This document shows, piece by piece, positions 26,912 through 35,790 of a stretch of DNA of 64,000 nucleotides. The stretch is taken from the NCBI RefSeq assembly GCF_004364575.1, contig NZ_SOAG01000014.1, positions 1 through 64,000 on the forward strand, read 5' to 3'. The stretch comes from Myroides indicus. GTDB lineage: Bacteria > Bacteroidota > Bacteroidia > Flavobacteriales > Flavobacteriaceae. A program made the translations under genes and the position numbers. The notes beneath the pieces are model-generated. The model made no database searches. It worked only from the letters and a program-made list of their open reading frames with translations, and was not told the DNA's origin. Numbering within the stretch: position 1 is the first letter of the stretch; each line of letters starts with the position of its first letter.

Positions 26912-27270
26912 TAACTTTTAAGGAGTATACATATAAAATATAAGTTTGATTTACCTACAGTATGTTTAACCTGCCGGATTTTAAGGATTGGTTTAAAATT
27001 AATGAGGCTACAAAGTTTTTTTGTATATTTTAGTATACTTTCCATGAACTAACGTCTCTTTTGCAAGTTTAAATTAGATGTATGTCAGTAAACTTAAACT
27101 CAAAAGATATATTGAACTAGGAATTCAAAGGCTCTTAGGATTAATTGTCATAAACTAGACTATTTTGGAGATTTATAAGTAATCAAGAGTTTGTACAAGC
27201 TCATCTTACGATATGATTTACTTTTATTTCAGATATTTTTGAATTTCTTTCTGTATTTATAATATATCTC
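26912..27270. other. AT-rich intergenic region
   Basis: About 360 bases between the giant gene terminator and the convergent acyltransferase gene. Only very short frames (23 and 26 codons, at 26961 and 27078) without recognisable similarity. I see no RNA, repeat or convincing promoter. Confidence 0.4.
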
Positions 27271-29097
27271 TTACTCACTAGTTTTATTATTTTCTTCCTG
27301 AATTTTCCGTTCCAGTTCAGCGGCAAACTCTTCCATTACAGGTTTTACCGTACTTTCAGGTAAATCGGCTATTTTTATATACATGAGTCCGTCAATAGCA
27401 TTGTTGAATAACGGATCTACATTAAAAGCAATAACCTTAGCATTTTGCTTGATATATTTTTTAATTAATACAGGCAAGCGCAGTTTACCGGGTTCTACAT
27501 CTTCTATGATTTTATCAAACTTATTGAGGTCAGACTCGGTTTCATTAAAAATTAAATCTTTATCGCTCCCTTTTAAATTAACCTTGTACTCCATTTTTGG
27601 AGTTACATATTGAGCAATGTAAGGATCAAAATAGTGCGAACGCATAAACTCAATCATCAGTGATTTTGAAAAATCAGAAAACTGATTACTGATGCTCACA
27701 CCGCCAATAAGGTATTTGTGCTCCGGATGACGAAGCGTAGTATGAACAATTCCTTTCCACAGTAAAAACAGCGGCATAGGCTTTTGCTGATAACTACTGA
27801 TAATAAAAGCTCTTCCCATTTCAATAGACTGCGCCATCATGGGATATAATTCGGATTCGAAACGAAACAGTTCGTTTAGATAAAACCCGTTAATACCGTG
27901 CTTTTTGTAAATTTCAGCTCCTAGTCCCATTCGGTAAGCACCTACTATCAGCTGTGCATCATTGTCCCACAAAAACATGTGGTGATAATATTTATCGTAG
28001 ATATCTAAATCCAAAGAGTTGTTTGTACCTTCTCCTACCTCACGAAAAGTAATCTCGCGCAAACGACCTAGTTCCCGCAAAATCGTATGAATATGTTCTG
28101 CTTTACATAAAAATACTTCATAGTTTTTACTTTGAAGTAATCGATAATCCTTTTCTCTTAATTCTTTAATTTCTTCTAAAATCTTGTCTTTGGAAGATTC
28201 CGGAGCTATTTCTTTTACAGCCTTTGGAAATTTAAAATTAAAAGACGGAACTTTTATCCTCTTGTGTGCCTCCCCTTCTTTATACGCATTGGACAGAAGA
28301 TAGGTTTTAAACCTTAAAAAATTTCCATAATCCATTAAATCATAATGTTCATTTTGTTCTTCAATAGATATGGGTCTTCCTATCCGAATCTTAATTACTC
28401 TGTTTTTTTGAGTCAGTAATTCGGATGGTAATTTTGCAGTTCGCAAAGTAGGATTTATCTGAGATAAAAAATAAAACAACTTGCTGTTTTGTGCGTGAAA
28501 ATAAATAGGAACTACCGGAACATTGGCTTTTTTTATCAGTTTTATTGCTCCTTCTTCCCAAGGTTTATCTACCACCAATTGATCATCCTTATAAGTGGAG
28601 ACTTCTCCGGCGGGAAATATTCCCAAAGGTTTTCCTTCATGCAGATGTCTTAAAGTATCTTTAATGCCTATCACGCTGGACTTTACATCCTTATTGTTTT
28701 CGAAAGGATTTACCGGCATAATATAGGGTTTCAAGGGCTCTATTCTATGCAACAAAAAATTGGCAATAATTTTAAAATCAGGATCGTGTTCAAGCATTAG
28801 CTTTAAAAGCAAAATACCATCTATACCTCCTAACGGGTGATTAGAAATCGTAATATAAGGTCCGTTTTTAGGAATTCTCTTTAATTCTTCCGGATCAATT
28901 TCAAACTCAATTTGAAATTCTTCTAAAATAGCATTTAGAAAATCTAAATCTTTTAAGTGCTTATTGCGATCGTAAATTTTATTTAGCGTAGTAATTTTCA
29001 ATGTTTTCATTAACAACCAACCCGACAATGTACCTAATACGCCGTACTTATTTACATTAATCGCTTTCGCTACTTCCTTAGCTGTTACTAACCCCAT
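27271..29097 (-). CDS. Bifunctional PlsC-GNAT acyltransferase, OlsF-like (predicted aminolipid synthesis)
   Basis: 608 aa from ATG 29097; the longer frame begins with a TTG at 29121 that lies inside the -7 promoter box, so it is rejected. The N-terminal half is a PlsC-type acyltransferase (NHPLGGIDGI = HX4D motif near residue 85; FPAGEVSTYKD), the C-terminal half (about 310-560) a hemolysin/OlsB-type GNAT acyltransferase (EVFLCKAEHI, REITFREVGEG, LGAEIYKKHGINGFYLNELF). This order matches OlsF, described in Serratia and Flavobacterium johnsoniae, where the C-terminal part N-acylates ornithine and the N-terminal part adds the second acyl chain. The role in ornithine- or other amino-acid-lipid synthesis is inferred from this architecture. 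Probably membrane-associated. Confidence 0.75.
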   Translation of the reverse strand: MGLVTAKEVAKAINVNKYGVLGTLSGWLLMKTLKITTLNKIYDRNKHLKDLDFLNAILEEFQIEFEIDPEELKRIPKNGPYITISNHPLGGIDGILLLKLMLEHDPDFKIIANFLLHRIEPLKPYIMPVNPFENNKDVKSSVIGIKDTLRHLHEGKPLGIFPAGEVSTYKDDQLVVDKPWEEGAIKLIKKANVPVVPIYFHAQNSKLFYFLSQINPTLRTAKLPSELLTQKNRVIKIRIGRPISIEEQNEHYDLMDYGNFLRFKTYLLSNAYKEGEAHKRIKVPSFNFKFPKAVKEIAPESSKDKILEEIKELREKDYRLLQSKNYEVFLCKAEHIHTILRELGRLREITFREVGEGTNNSLDLDIYDKYYHHMFLWDNDAQLIVGAYRMGLGAEIYKKHGINGFYLNELFRFESELYPMMAQSIEMGRAFIISSYQQKPMPLFLLWKGIVHTTLRHPEHKYLIGGVSISNQFSDFSKSLMIEFMRSHYFDPYIAQYVTPKMEYKVNLKGSDKDLIFNETESDLNKFDKIIEDVEPGKLRLPVLIKKYIKQNAKVIAFNVDPLFNNAIDGLMYIKIADLPESTVKPVMEEFAAELERKIQEENNKTSE

Positions 29098-29118
29098 CAA
29101 TAGTCTATTATATAAATA

Positions 29119-29143
29119 CAAATATACTAAAATCTTTAGGCAA
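29119..29143 (-). promoter_or_regulatory. Promoter of the OlsF-like gene
   Basis: On the minus strand TATATTTG (29126-29119) with TTG (29143-29141) 14 bases upstream. The -7 box is perfect, the spacing short. It fixes the start at 29097. Confidence 0.5.
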
Positions 29144-29256
29144 ACTATTTTATTTTACTATTACCTGTTTATTAATAAGGAAAATATTGCTGTAAAACTT
29201 TTAAATATCTGATTAAAAATGAAATAATGTTACCTTATTCAATATATATTTTTTCC

Positions 29257-29264
29257 TATTTTTG
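29257..29264 (+). promoter_or_regulatory. -7 box of the xthA promoter
   Basis: TATTTTTG matches TAnnTTTG; no TTG at the standard distance. An in-frame TTG at 29262 lies within it, so translation starts at ATG 29292. Confidence 0.45.
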
Positions 29265-29291
29265 GCTTATTTAAAATATACTTTCAAAACC

Positions 29292-30056
29292 ATGAAAATT
29301 ATTTCTTACAACGTAAACGGTATAAGAGCGGCAATAAACAAAAGATTTTTAGATTGGATACAGGAAGAAAATCCCGATATAATCTGTTTACAGGAAATTA
29401 AAGCCAAAAAAGAACAAATTCCGGTAGAAGATATAACTGCAGCAGGATATCCGTATCAATATTATTTTCCGGCACAAAAAAACGGTTATAGCGGGGTAGC
29501 TATTCTTTGCAAAGAAGAACCTAACAAAATAACTTATGGGACAGGAATAGAATACATGGATGCTGAAGGAAGAAACTTAAGGGTTGATTACGACACCTTT
29601 TCCGTCATGTCTCTGTACTTGCCATCGGGAACCAACATTGACCGGTTGGGCTTTAAGTTTCAGTTTATGGATGATTTTCAGACTTATATTTCAAACTTGG
29701 TTAAACAACTTCCAAATTTGATTATCTGTGGAGATTTTAATATCTGCCATCAGGCAATTGATATTCACGATCCGATTAGAAATGCAAAAGTATCTGGTTT
29801 TTTACCGGAGGAACGCGCATGGATAGATCAGTTTATAAAAAACGGCTTTATTGATAGTTTCAGGATGTTTAACAAAGAGCCTCACAATTATAGCTGGTGG
29901 ACCTACAGAGCCAATGCGCGCAACAACAACAAAGGGTGGAGAATTGATTACAGTATGATCTCTGAAGCTATGTCTGACAGAGTATTATCTGCATCGATAT
30001 TGCCCGATGTCAAACATTCTGACCACTGCCCGATTGTAGTTGAAATTGCAAAATAA
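29292..30056 (+). CDS. xthA: Exodeoxyribonuclease III
   Basis: 254 aa, full length for the family, from ATG 29292. Exonuclease III/AP endonuclease of base-excision repair: it cuts 5' to abasic sites and degrades DNA 3' to 5'. Visible are MKIISYNVNGIRAA (metal-binding Asn), CLQEIKAKKEQ (catalytic Glu), YSGVAILCKE, GDFNICHQAIDI (Asp/Asn active site), and the C-terminal SDHCPI with the catalytic Asp-His pair; WRIDY is also conserved. Cytoplasmic. The next gene follows after 15 bases and may be cotranscribed. Confidence 0.92.
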   Translation: MKIISYNVNGIRAAINKRFLDWIQEENPDIICLQEIKAKKEQIPVEDITAAGYPYQYYFPAQKNGYSGVAILCKEEPNKITYGTGIEYMDAEGRNLRVDYDTFSVMSLYLPSGTNIDRLGFKFQFMDDFQTYISNLVKQLPNLIICGDFNICHQAIDIHDPIRNAKVSGFLPEERAWIDQFIKNGFIDSFRMFNKEPHNYSWWTYRANARNNNKGWRIDYSMISEAMSDRVLSASILPDVKHSDHCPIVVEIAK

Positions 30057-30071
30057 TTATAAAAAAAACTA

Positions 30072-30983
30072 ATGGTCATGATTTTCAAAAAACTTCCTTT
30101 GTTTCTCTTAACTGGAATAACTTTATCTTCTTGTGTAACAAGAAAACTATATAATGATCTGGATCAGCAATATCAGAATGTGCTAAAAGAAAACGAACGC
30201 TTAAACAGCGACTTAGAGCTATTGAACACTTCAAACAAGGATTTAGAGCAGATAAAAAAACAACTGGCAGATCAATTAAAAGATCTACAGCAAGAGCGTA
30301 GCAATTTAAATGCCGAAATAATCGCTGCTCAAAATAAGCTGAAAGATTTAAAAGATTCTTATACCAATTTGGAAAAACACTCCGAAGAGACTTTAAGAGC
30401 CGAAGCAGCCCGATTAGCTAAAGCAAAATCCGAGTTGGAAGAAAAAGCCAATCGCGTTTTAGAACTTGAAAATATTTTGGCAGAAAATGACCGACAAATG
30501 AAGACGCTTAAAGATAATCTTGCTCAAGCTTTAAATGATTTTGAAGGTAGAGGACTGTCGATTGAACAAAAAAATGGGCGGGTTTACGTATCTATGGAAA
30601 ACAAACTTTTGTTCAACTCCGGGAGCTGGACCATCAATAACGAAGGGAAAAAAGCAGTTGTAGAATTGGGAAAAGTTTTGGCAGATAACAATGATATTTC
30701 CGTTTTAATCGAGGGGCACACAGACAATGACAAAGTGTTGGGGAATTTAGGAGAAGGAGTACAAAATAACTGGGATTTGTCTACAAAAAGAGCACTTACA
30801 ATTGTAGCTGTATTGGTTGAAAACCCTTCTATAAACAAAAAAAATCTGACCGCTGCCGGACGAAGCGAATATGCCCCTGTGGCAGATAGCAATACTCCAG
30901 AAGGAAAATCCAAGAACAGGAGAATAGAAATTATCTTAACACCCAATCTGGATAAAATCAATCAGATGTTAAATCAAATTTAA
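30072..30983 (+). CDS. OmpA-family outer-membrane lipoprotein with coiled coil
   Basis: 303 aa. Lipoprotein signal with lipobox TLSSC (Cys about residue 21), then a long charged coiled coil (about 30-155) and a C-terminal OmpA/peptidoglycan-binding domain (about 185-300: KLLFNSGSWTIN, VLIEGHTDND, NWDLSTKRALTIV, AAGRSEYAPV, KSKNRRIEIIL). It is expected to tether the outer membrane to peptidoglycan from the periplasmic face, with the coiled coil as spacer. Common in Flavobacteriia. An ATG at 30078 (MIFKK) is an equally good start. Confidence 0.85.
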   Translation: MVMIFKKLPLFLLTGITLSSCVTRKLYNDLDQQYQNVLKENERLNSDLELLNTSNKDLEQIKKQLADQLKDLQQERSNLNAEIIAAQNKLKDLKDSYTNLEKHSEETLRAEAARLAKAKSELEEKANRVLELENILAENDRQMKTLKDNLAQALNDFEGRGLSIEQKNGRVYVSMENKLLFNSGSWTINNEGKKAVVELGKVLADNNDISVLIEGHTDNDKVLGNLGEGVQNNWDLSTKRALTIVAVLVENPSINKKNLTAAGRSEYAPVADSNTPEGKSKNRRIEIILTPNLDKINQMLNQI

Positions 30984-31056
30984 ACAGAGCTTTTAATTTG
31001 TTTTTCTCCATTAATTTATTAGAATGTAGTTGCTTAATTCATAATTTTAATAATAA

Positions 31057-32361
31057 ATGATAAACGTCATTACTACTTTAAATAATTTCATCGAGACTTC
31101 TGATCTAAATCAGCTATATAATTGGTTTCATAAATTGTTGTCTAATTTACACCTCAATAGCGAACAAACACATACTGCTACAGCAATATCATTGGTGATT
31201 TCGTTTACTGCCTGTATGGTTCTTTTGGATTATATACTTAAAAAAATTTTACTAGTTGTAATAAAAACACTTATTATAAAAAGTAAAACAAAATTAGATG
31301 ACATCTTATTGAACAATAAAGTATATCACAATATTGTTCACCTTATTCCTATTGTATTATCTAAAATATTTTTTCCTATATTCTTTACAGGGTTTCCAAA
31401 ACTGATTCAATTTACAATCGTTTTGACAGATGTAGTACTGGTCATTGCATTTACCCTGCTTATTAATTCAATAATCAGGAGCATAAGAGATTACATCAAA
31501 ACAAAACCCAGGCTTGCTGATAAACCTTTGGACAGTTATTCTCAGGTTGCATCAATAGGAGTATATTTCATAGCTTTTATTTTCATTTTCTCCTCTATTT
31601 CGGGTAAATCTCCTGTAAATTTTTTGGTTTCATTAGGTGCAGCTTCCGCTATTTTGCTGTTGGTTTTCAAAGATATTATAATGGGATTTGTAGCAAGTAT
31701 CCAGGTTTCTGCCAATGACATGGTAAGAGTTGGCGACTGGATAGAAATGTCAAAGTTCGGAGCTGATGGATCGGTTTTAGAAATAAACCTCAGTACTGTT
31801 AAAGTTCAGAATTTTGATAAAACTATTACAACCATCCCTACTCATCTGCTGATTAGCGATTCGTTTAAAAATTATAGAGGAATGCAAAGTTCCGGTGGAA
31901 GAAGGATAAAAAGAAGTATCAATATCAAAATGTCATCTATCCGGTTTTTGGAACTAAATGAAATTGAAGAGCTCAAAAAGATTCAGTTGTTAAAACCTTA
32001 TATTGAACAACGACAGAAAGAGATAGACGAGCACAATCAGCTCTATCAAATGGATCAGACAATGCCTGTCAATGGCAGAAAAATGACTAATATAGGATTG
32101 TTTCGTGCTTATATTTTGAGATATGCCGAGCAAAATCCTCATATTCATAAAGATCTCGCTTTAATGGTTAGGCATTTGCAACCCACTGAACACGGTCTGC
32201 CAGTTGAACTTTACATGTTTGTTAATAATACACTTTGGGCTTTTTATGAAAACGTTATGGCAGATATATTTGATCATTTATTTGCTTCGGTTTCCTATTT
32301 TAAATTAGAGGTTTACGAGCTTCCTTCTTCCGATGATGTTAGAATGTTTTTGAAAAAGTAG
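31057..32361 (+). CDS. Mechanosensitive ion channel, MscS family (YbdG-like)
   Basis: 434 aa. Several N-terminal transmembrane helices (between about 45 and 190), then the MscS pore helix and beta domain: FLVSLGAASAILLLVFKDII, GFVASIQVSANDMVRVGDWI, EINLSTVKVQNFDKTITTIP and HLLISDSFKNYRGMQ. The long form with the cytoplasmic segment up to EVYELPSSDDVRMFLKK resembles E. coli YbdG/MscM-type channels, which respond to mild osmotic downshock. Inner membrane. It is separated from its neighbours by 73 and 417 bases, so it is probably transcribed alone. Confidence 0.88.
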   Translation: MINVITTLNNFIETSDLNQLYNWFHKLLSNLHLNSEQTHTATAISLVISFTACMVLLDYILKKILLVVIKTLIIKSKTKLDDILLNNKVYHNIVHLIPIVLSKIFFPIFFTGFPKLIQFTIVLTDVVLVIAFTLLINSIIRSIRDYIKTKPRLADKPLDSYSQVASIGVYFIAFIFIFSSISGKSPVNFLVSLGAASAILLLVFKDIIMGFVASIQVSANDMVRVGDWIEMSKFGADGSVLEINLSTVKVQNFDKTITTIPTHLLISDSFKNYRGMQSSGGRRIKRSINIKMSSIRFLELNEIEELKKIQLLKPYIEQRQKEIDEHNQLYQMDQTMPVNGRKMTNIGLFRAYILRYAEQNPHIHKDLALMVRHLQPTEHGLPVELYMFVNNTLWAFYENVMADIFDHLFASVSYFKLEVYELPSSDDVRMFLKK

Positions 32362-32495
32362 ATAGTAGACATAGAGTTTTTTTGAAAAAATTAGAAGAGA
32401 ATTTAAATAGATAAATTACTCTAAGTGATAAGTTTGTTTGGTTTTGTAAAAATATTGCATGAAACTGGTGTTAAATTTTTAAGTTTAACTGTTTT

Positions 32496-32527
32496 TGTTA
32501 ATTTTCATATAATAAAATTTATATATT
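32496..32527 (+). promoter_or_regulatory. Promoter of the second porP operon, far upstream
   Basis: TTG at 32496-32498, a 21-base spacer and TATATTTA at 32520-32527 (one mismatch). If used, transcription starts near 32534, leaving a leader of about 245 bases before the porP start. Confidence 0.5.
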
Positions 32528-32570
32528 TACGCGACTAACCAAAACTAGTCATTGTAAGAGGTGAAACAAA

Positions 32571-32642
32571 ATGGAAGTATTATCTCAGTTATTATCTTTC
32601 TCAATTAGTAGCATCTTGGTTTATGCTATAGTTAAGGGGTAG
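32571..32642 (+). CDS. Possible 23-codon hydrophobic leader peptide
   Basis: ATG at 32571 preceded by a purine-rich AAGAGGTG seven bases upstream, encoding MEVLSQLLSFSISSILVYAI and three more residues. It lies in the leader between the porP promoter and the porP start. It could be a short membrane peptide, a translated leader or chance; only the ribosome binding site and hydrophobic content support it. Confidence 0.25.
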   Translation: MEVLSQLLSFSISSILVYAIVKG

Positions 32643-32710
32643 ATAGTATGTATGTATTTGTGCTTATGAAGAAATTCCATAAGGATGGATACAGACGAAT
32701 TAAAAAGATA

Positions 32711-32746
32711 ATTCGTATTCGGAAGAGATTGTATCTGGATACGAAT
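32711..32746 (+). promoter_or_regulatory. Hairpin in the porP leader
   Basis: ATTCGTATTC (32711-32720) pairs with GGATACGAAT (32737-32746) with one T-G pair, loop of 16 bases. It lies 32 bases before the porP start and has no T-run after it, so it is not a terminator. Confidence 0.4.
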
Positions 32747-32778
32747 ATTTATAATTAATCTAAAAAAATCTATAATAT

Positions 32779-33708
32779 ATGAATAGGATTTATTTATTGT
32801 TGGGATTGATGGTTTTAGGAGGGGTGCAATCTACCTTACAAGCACAACAGAACCCCCAATACACACAGTATATGTATAATATGAGTGTGATCAACCCAGC
32901 TTATGCAGGTAGTAAAGAGAGTTTGTCTATGGGTCTTTTGTACCGCAAGCAGTGGGTTGGCTTTGAAGGAGCACCTGCCACCGGTACTTTTTTCGGACAT
33001 ACCCGGGTTGGTAAAAACGTAGGATTGGGCTTATCCTTTATCAACGATAAACTGGGACCTATCACGGAGAACAACGTTTACGGAGACTTTTCCTATACGT
33101 TAGATTTAGGCAGAGAACACAAGCTTGCTTTGGGACTTAAGGCAGGAGCTACGTTTCACAATGCCAAATTGCTTTCAGAAGTAGGCGTTTACGATCAGAT
33201 GGATCCGGATGACCCGGCTTTTGGAGAAGACAGTAATTCTACGCTTTTTAACTTTGGTTTAGGAGCTTATTATTACACAGATCGCTATTATGTAGGTTTG
33301 GGTATGCCCAATATGCTCAAAGGATACTATCTGAATTATGACGGACGTCAGTTCGGACAGGAGGAACTACACATGTTTTTAACCGGAGGATATGTTTTTG
33401 ATCTGGACAGAGACTGGAAATTGAAGCCTTCGGCAATGGTTAAATATGGTTTTAATGCACCGATGTCATTTGATGTTAGTTTAAATGCGATGTATGCCAA
33501 CAAATTAGAAGGAGGAATCACTTATCGCAAGGACGATGCTATAGGAGGTATGCTGAATTACAGGATCACCAAGAGCCTCAGAATCGGTTATGCCTATGAT
33601 TACATCACTTCTGACATCCGAAGAGAAGCTAAGGGATCACATGAGTTTATTCTGCTTTACGATTTGTTTTTCTCGAAAAGAGTATCGAGTTCATCGAGAT
33701 ATTTTTAA
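32779..33708 (+). CDS. PorP/SprF family T9SS membrane protein
   Basis: 309 aa with a signal peptide ending near TLQAQ (residue 23). The N-terminal QNPQYTQYMYNMSVINPAYA and RKQWVGFEGAPAT, plus the Gly/aromatic-rich strand pattern and SLRIGYAYDYITSDI near the end, are hallmarks of PorP/SprF (PF11751), outer-membrane partners in secretion and attachment of type B T9SS substrates. It is followed after 24 bases by a PorE-like OmpA protein, the standard flavobacterial pair. Unlike the copy at 158, no type B substrate gene precedes it here, so it may serve substrates encoded elsewhere, such as the giant genes at 14252 and 21477. Confidence 0.92.
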   Translation: MNRIYLLLGLMVLGGVQSTLQAQQNPQYTQYMYNMSVINPAYAGSKESLSMGLLYRKQWVGFEGAPATGTFFGHTRVGKNVGLGLSFINDKLGPITENNVYGDFSYTLDLGREHKLALGLKAGATFHNAKLLSEVGVYDQMDPDDPAFGEDSNSTLFNFGLGAYYYTDRYYVGLGMPNMLKGYYLNYDGRQFGQEELHMFLTGGYVFDLDRDWKLKPSAMVKYGFNAPMSFDVSLNAMYANKLEGGITYRKDDAIGGMLNYRITKSLRIGYAYDYITSDIRREAKGSHEFILLYDLFFSKRVSSSSRYF

Positions 33709-33732
33709 TAATATTCCAACTAATAAATAACT

Positions 33733-35643
33733 ATGAGAATAAGAAAAATATATGTAGGCTTATTGTTGAGCAGTTTATTCATTTTACAAGTTTCAGCACA
33801 AGATGAGAAAAAAACTCCATTAGAAATTGCAGATGGCTTATATAGTCGTTATGAATTTGTAGATGCAGCTAAGGCATATCAAAAGTTGGTACGAGGTGTA
33901 AAGACAGATAATTATATTTACCTTCAGTTGGCAGATTGTTATTACAATATATTTAATACTGTAGAAGCTGCAAAATATTATGGAAAAGCACTAGAGAAAG
34001 AGCCTAACTTAGATTCGGAGCTCTATTATCGTTATGCACAGATGCTTAAAGCAAGTGGTCGTTATGAAACTGCTAACGCAGTAATGAAGAAATTTGCTGA
34101 GCGTGTTCCTGAAGATCAACGGGCAATTTCTTTTATGCGTGAACCGGACTACATTCCGAGACTTCGTGAACAGGAAGAGCTTTTTACCTATGAAGAATCG
34201 GGAATTAATGATATGAAAGGATCTGATTTTGGTGCTTTTTTAACTAGTGGAGACACGCTTTATTTTGCCTCTACACGTACCACTAAAAGAGATCCGAAGA
34301 CGTATGGGTGGAATGATCAGCCTTATTTGGATATTTATCAGGCAAGATACAAATCAATAGAAGATCCTTTATATGATGTAGAAGAAGTATCTGAGTTGAA
34401 TACAAAATATCATGATGGACCTGCCACGGTTACAGGAGATGGTAAAACGATGTATTTTGCCACTGAGAGTTTCCGAGAAGGCAAATTTACTAAGAATAAA
34501 CAGAAACTGCTAAAGTTGGGTAAAGTTAGTTTATTTAGAGCTACCAAGAAGAAAGGTAAGTGGAGTAATATTGAGCCAGTTCCTTTCAATGGAAGCGATT
34601 ATTCGGTTAGTAATCCAAGTGTAAGCAAAGACGGAAGTACTCTTTATTTTTCTTCAGATATGCCTGGTACGATGGGAGAAACTGATATTTGGAAAGTAGA
34701 AATTGATGATGAGGGCAACTACGGTACACCGGTGAATATGGGAAGTCAAGTAAATACGGAAGGAAGAGAGTCGTTTCCTTTTATTTCCGAAGAAGGAAAG
34801 CTTTACTTCGCTTCTGATTCTAGAAAAGGGTTTGGAGGATTGGATGTCTATGTTGTAGATTTAGCTATTCCTCAGGCAGAGCCTAAGAACTTAGGCGCTC
34901 CGATTAATACGGCTAAAGATGATTTTGCATTTTCTTTTTATCCTTCTAAAGATATTGGGTTCTTTTCGACGAATCGAGTGGGAAGAGATGATATTTATAA
35001 GGCTATTCCGATTTGTAACTCTGAGATGTACGTAACTGTTACAGATAAACAAAATGGACAGATACTAGCAAATTCTAAAGTTGATATTTTTGATGATCGG
35101 AAGAACTTGATAGAGACAAAATATTCGGATGAGCGTGGTATAGTGGAATATGTTGTAGATTGTGGCAAATTTTTTAATCTTCAGGTTTCTAAGGAGGATT
35201 ATGAGAGTAAATCTATAGAGGTCCCTTTAAATCGAAAAGGAGGAAGACAGTTGATAAATGTTGCACTTAACCCTATAGAAGTTATTGTTTTGAAAGAAGA
35301 AATTCTTTTGGGAGACATTCACTTTGAATTTGATCGCTTTAATATTACTCAGCAGGGAGCTTTTGAGTTAGATAAACTGGTTCAGGTGATGAAGCGCAAT
35401 CCTCAGATGCGAATTAAGGTAGGTTCGCATACCGATACACAGGGAAGTCCGACTTATAATCAGAAGCTATCTGAGAATCGGGCTAAAACTACGGTTCAGT
35501 ACCTGCTTTCTAAAGGGATAGAGTCTTACCGTTTGGAGTCAGAAGGATTTGGTGCCAGTCGACCTAAGATTAATTGTGGTGGCGACTGTACAGAAGCTCA
35601 GCATGCTATCAACAGACGCAGCGAATTTGAGATTTTAAAGTAG
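33733..35643 (+). CDS. PorE-like OmpA family protein (TPR, PD40 propeller, OmpA)
   Basis: 636 aa. Signal peptide to about residue 22 (ILQVSAQ), TPR-like helices (about 30-125, YIYLQLADCYYNIFNTVEAA), PD40/WD40-like propeller (about 165-410; SKDGSTLYFSSDM, SEEGKLYFASDSRKGFGGLD), a carboxypeptidase-regulatory-like beta domain (about 430-510) and a C-terminal OmpA domain (about 520-636; HFEFDRFNI, RIKVGSHTDTQG, LSENRAKTTVQYLL). This order matches PorE of the T9SS, which binds peptidoglycan and links to other T9SS components, though many flavobacterial paralogues accompany individual PorP/SprF proteins and this is probably one of those. Operon with porP; closed by a terminator. Confidence 0.85.
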   Translation: MRIRKIYVGLLLSSLFILQVSAQDEKKTPLEIADGLYSRYEFVDAAKAYQKLVRGVKTDNYIYLQLADCYYNIFNTVEAAKYYGKALEKEPNLDSELYYRYAQMLKASGRYETANAVMKKFAERVPEDQRAISFMREPDYIPRLREQEELFTYEESGINDMKGSDFGAFLTSGDTLYFASTRTTKRDPKTYGWNDQPYLDIYQARYKSIEDPLYDVEEVSELNTKYHDGPATVTGDGKTMYFATESFREGKFTKNKQKLLKLGKVSLFRATKKKGKWSNIEPVPFNGSDYSVSNPSVSKDGSTLYFSSDMPGTMGETDIWKVEIDDEGNYGTPVNMGSQVNTEGRESFPFISEEGKLYFASDSRKGFGGLDVYVVDLAIPQAEPKNLGAPINTAKDDFAFSFYPSKDIGFFSTNRVGRDDIYKAIPICNSEMYVTVTDKQNGQILANSKVDIFDDRKNLIETKYSDERGIVEYVVDCGKFFNLQVSKEDYESKSIEVPLNRKGGRQLINVALNPIEVIVLKEEILLGDIHFEFDRFNITQQGAFELDKLVQVMKRNPQMRIKVGSHTDTQGSPTYNQKLSENRAKTTVQYLLSKGIESYRLESEGFGASRPKINCGGDCTEAQHAINRRSEFEILK

Positions 35644-35690
35644 GTATAAAGAGCTGATAATATAATATTTAAACTTTAATATACTTTAAG

Positions 35691-35721
35691 AAGTCCTTAC
35701 AATTTCTGTAAGGACTTTTTT
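35691..35721 (+). terminator. Terminator of the porP-porE-like operon
   Basis: AAGTCCTTAC (35691-35700) pairs perfectly with GTAAGGACTT (35708-35717), loop AATTTCT, followed by a T-run. Confidence 0.85.
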
Positions 35722-35790
35722 ATTAATTTAGTCTAAGAAATAAAATGGTATTGTTATTGACAATATAATTTTAGTAATATTAATTAAAAA

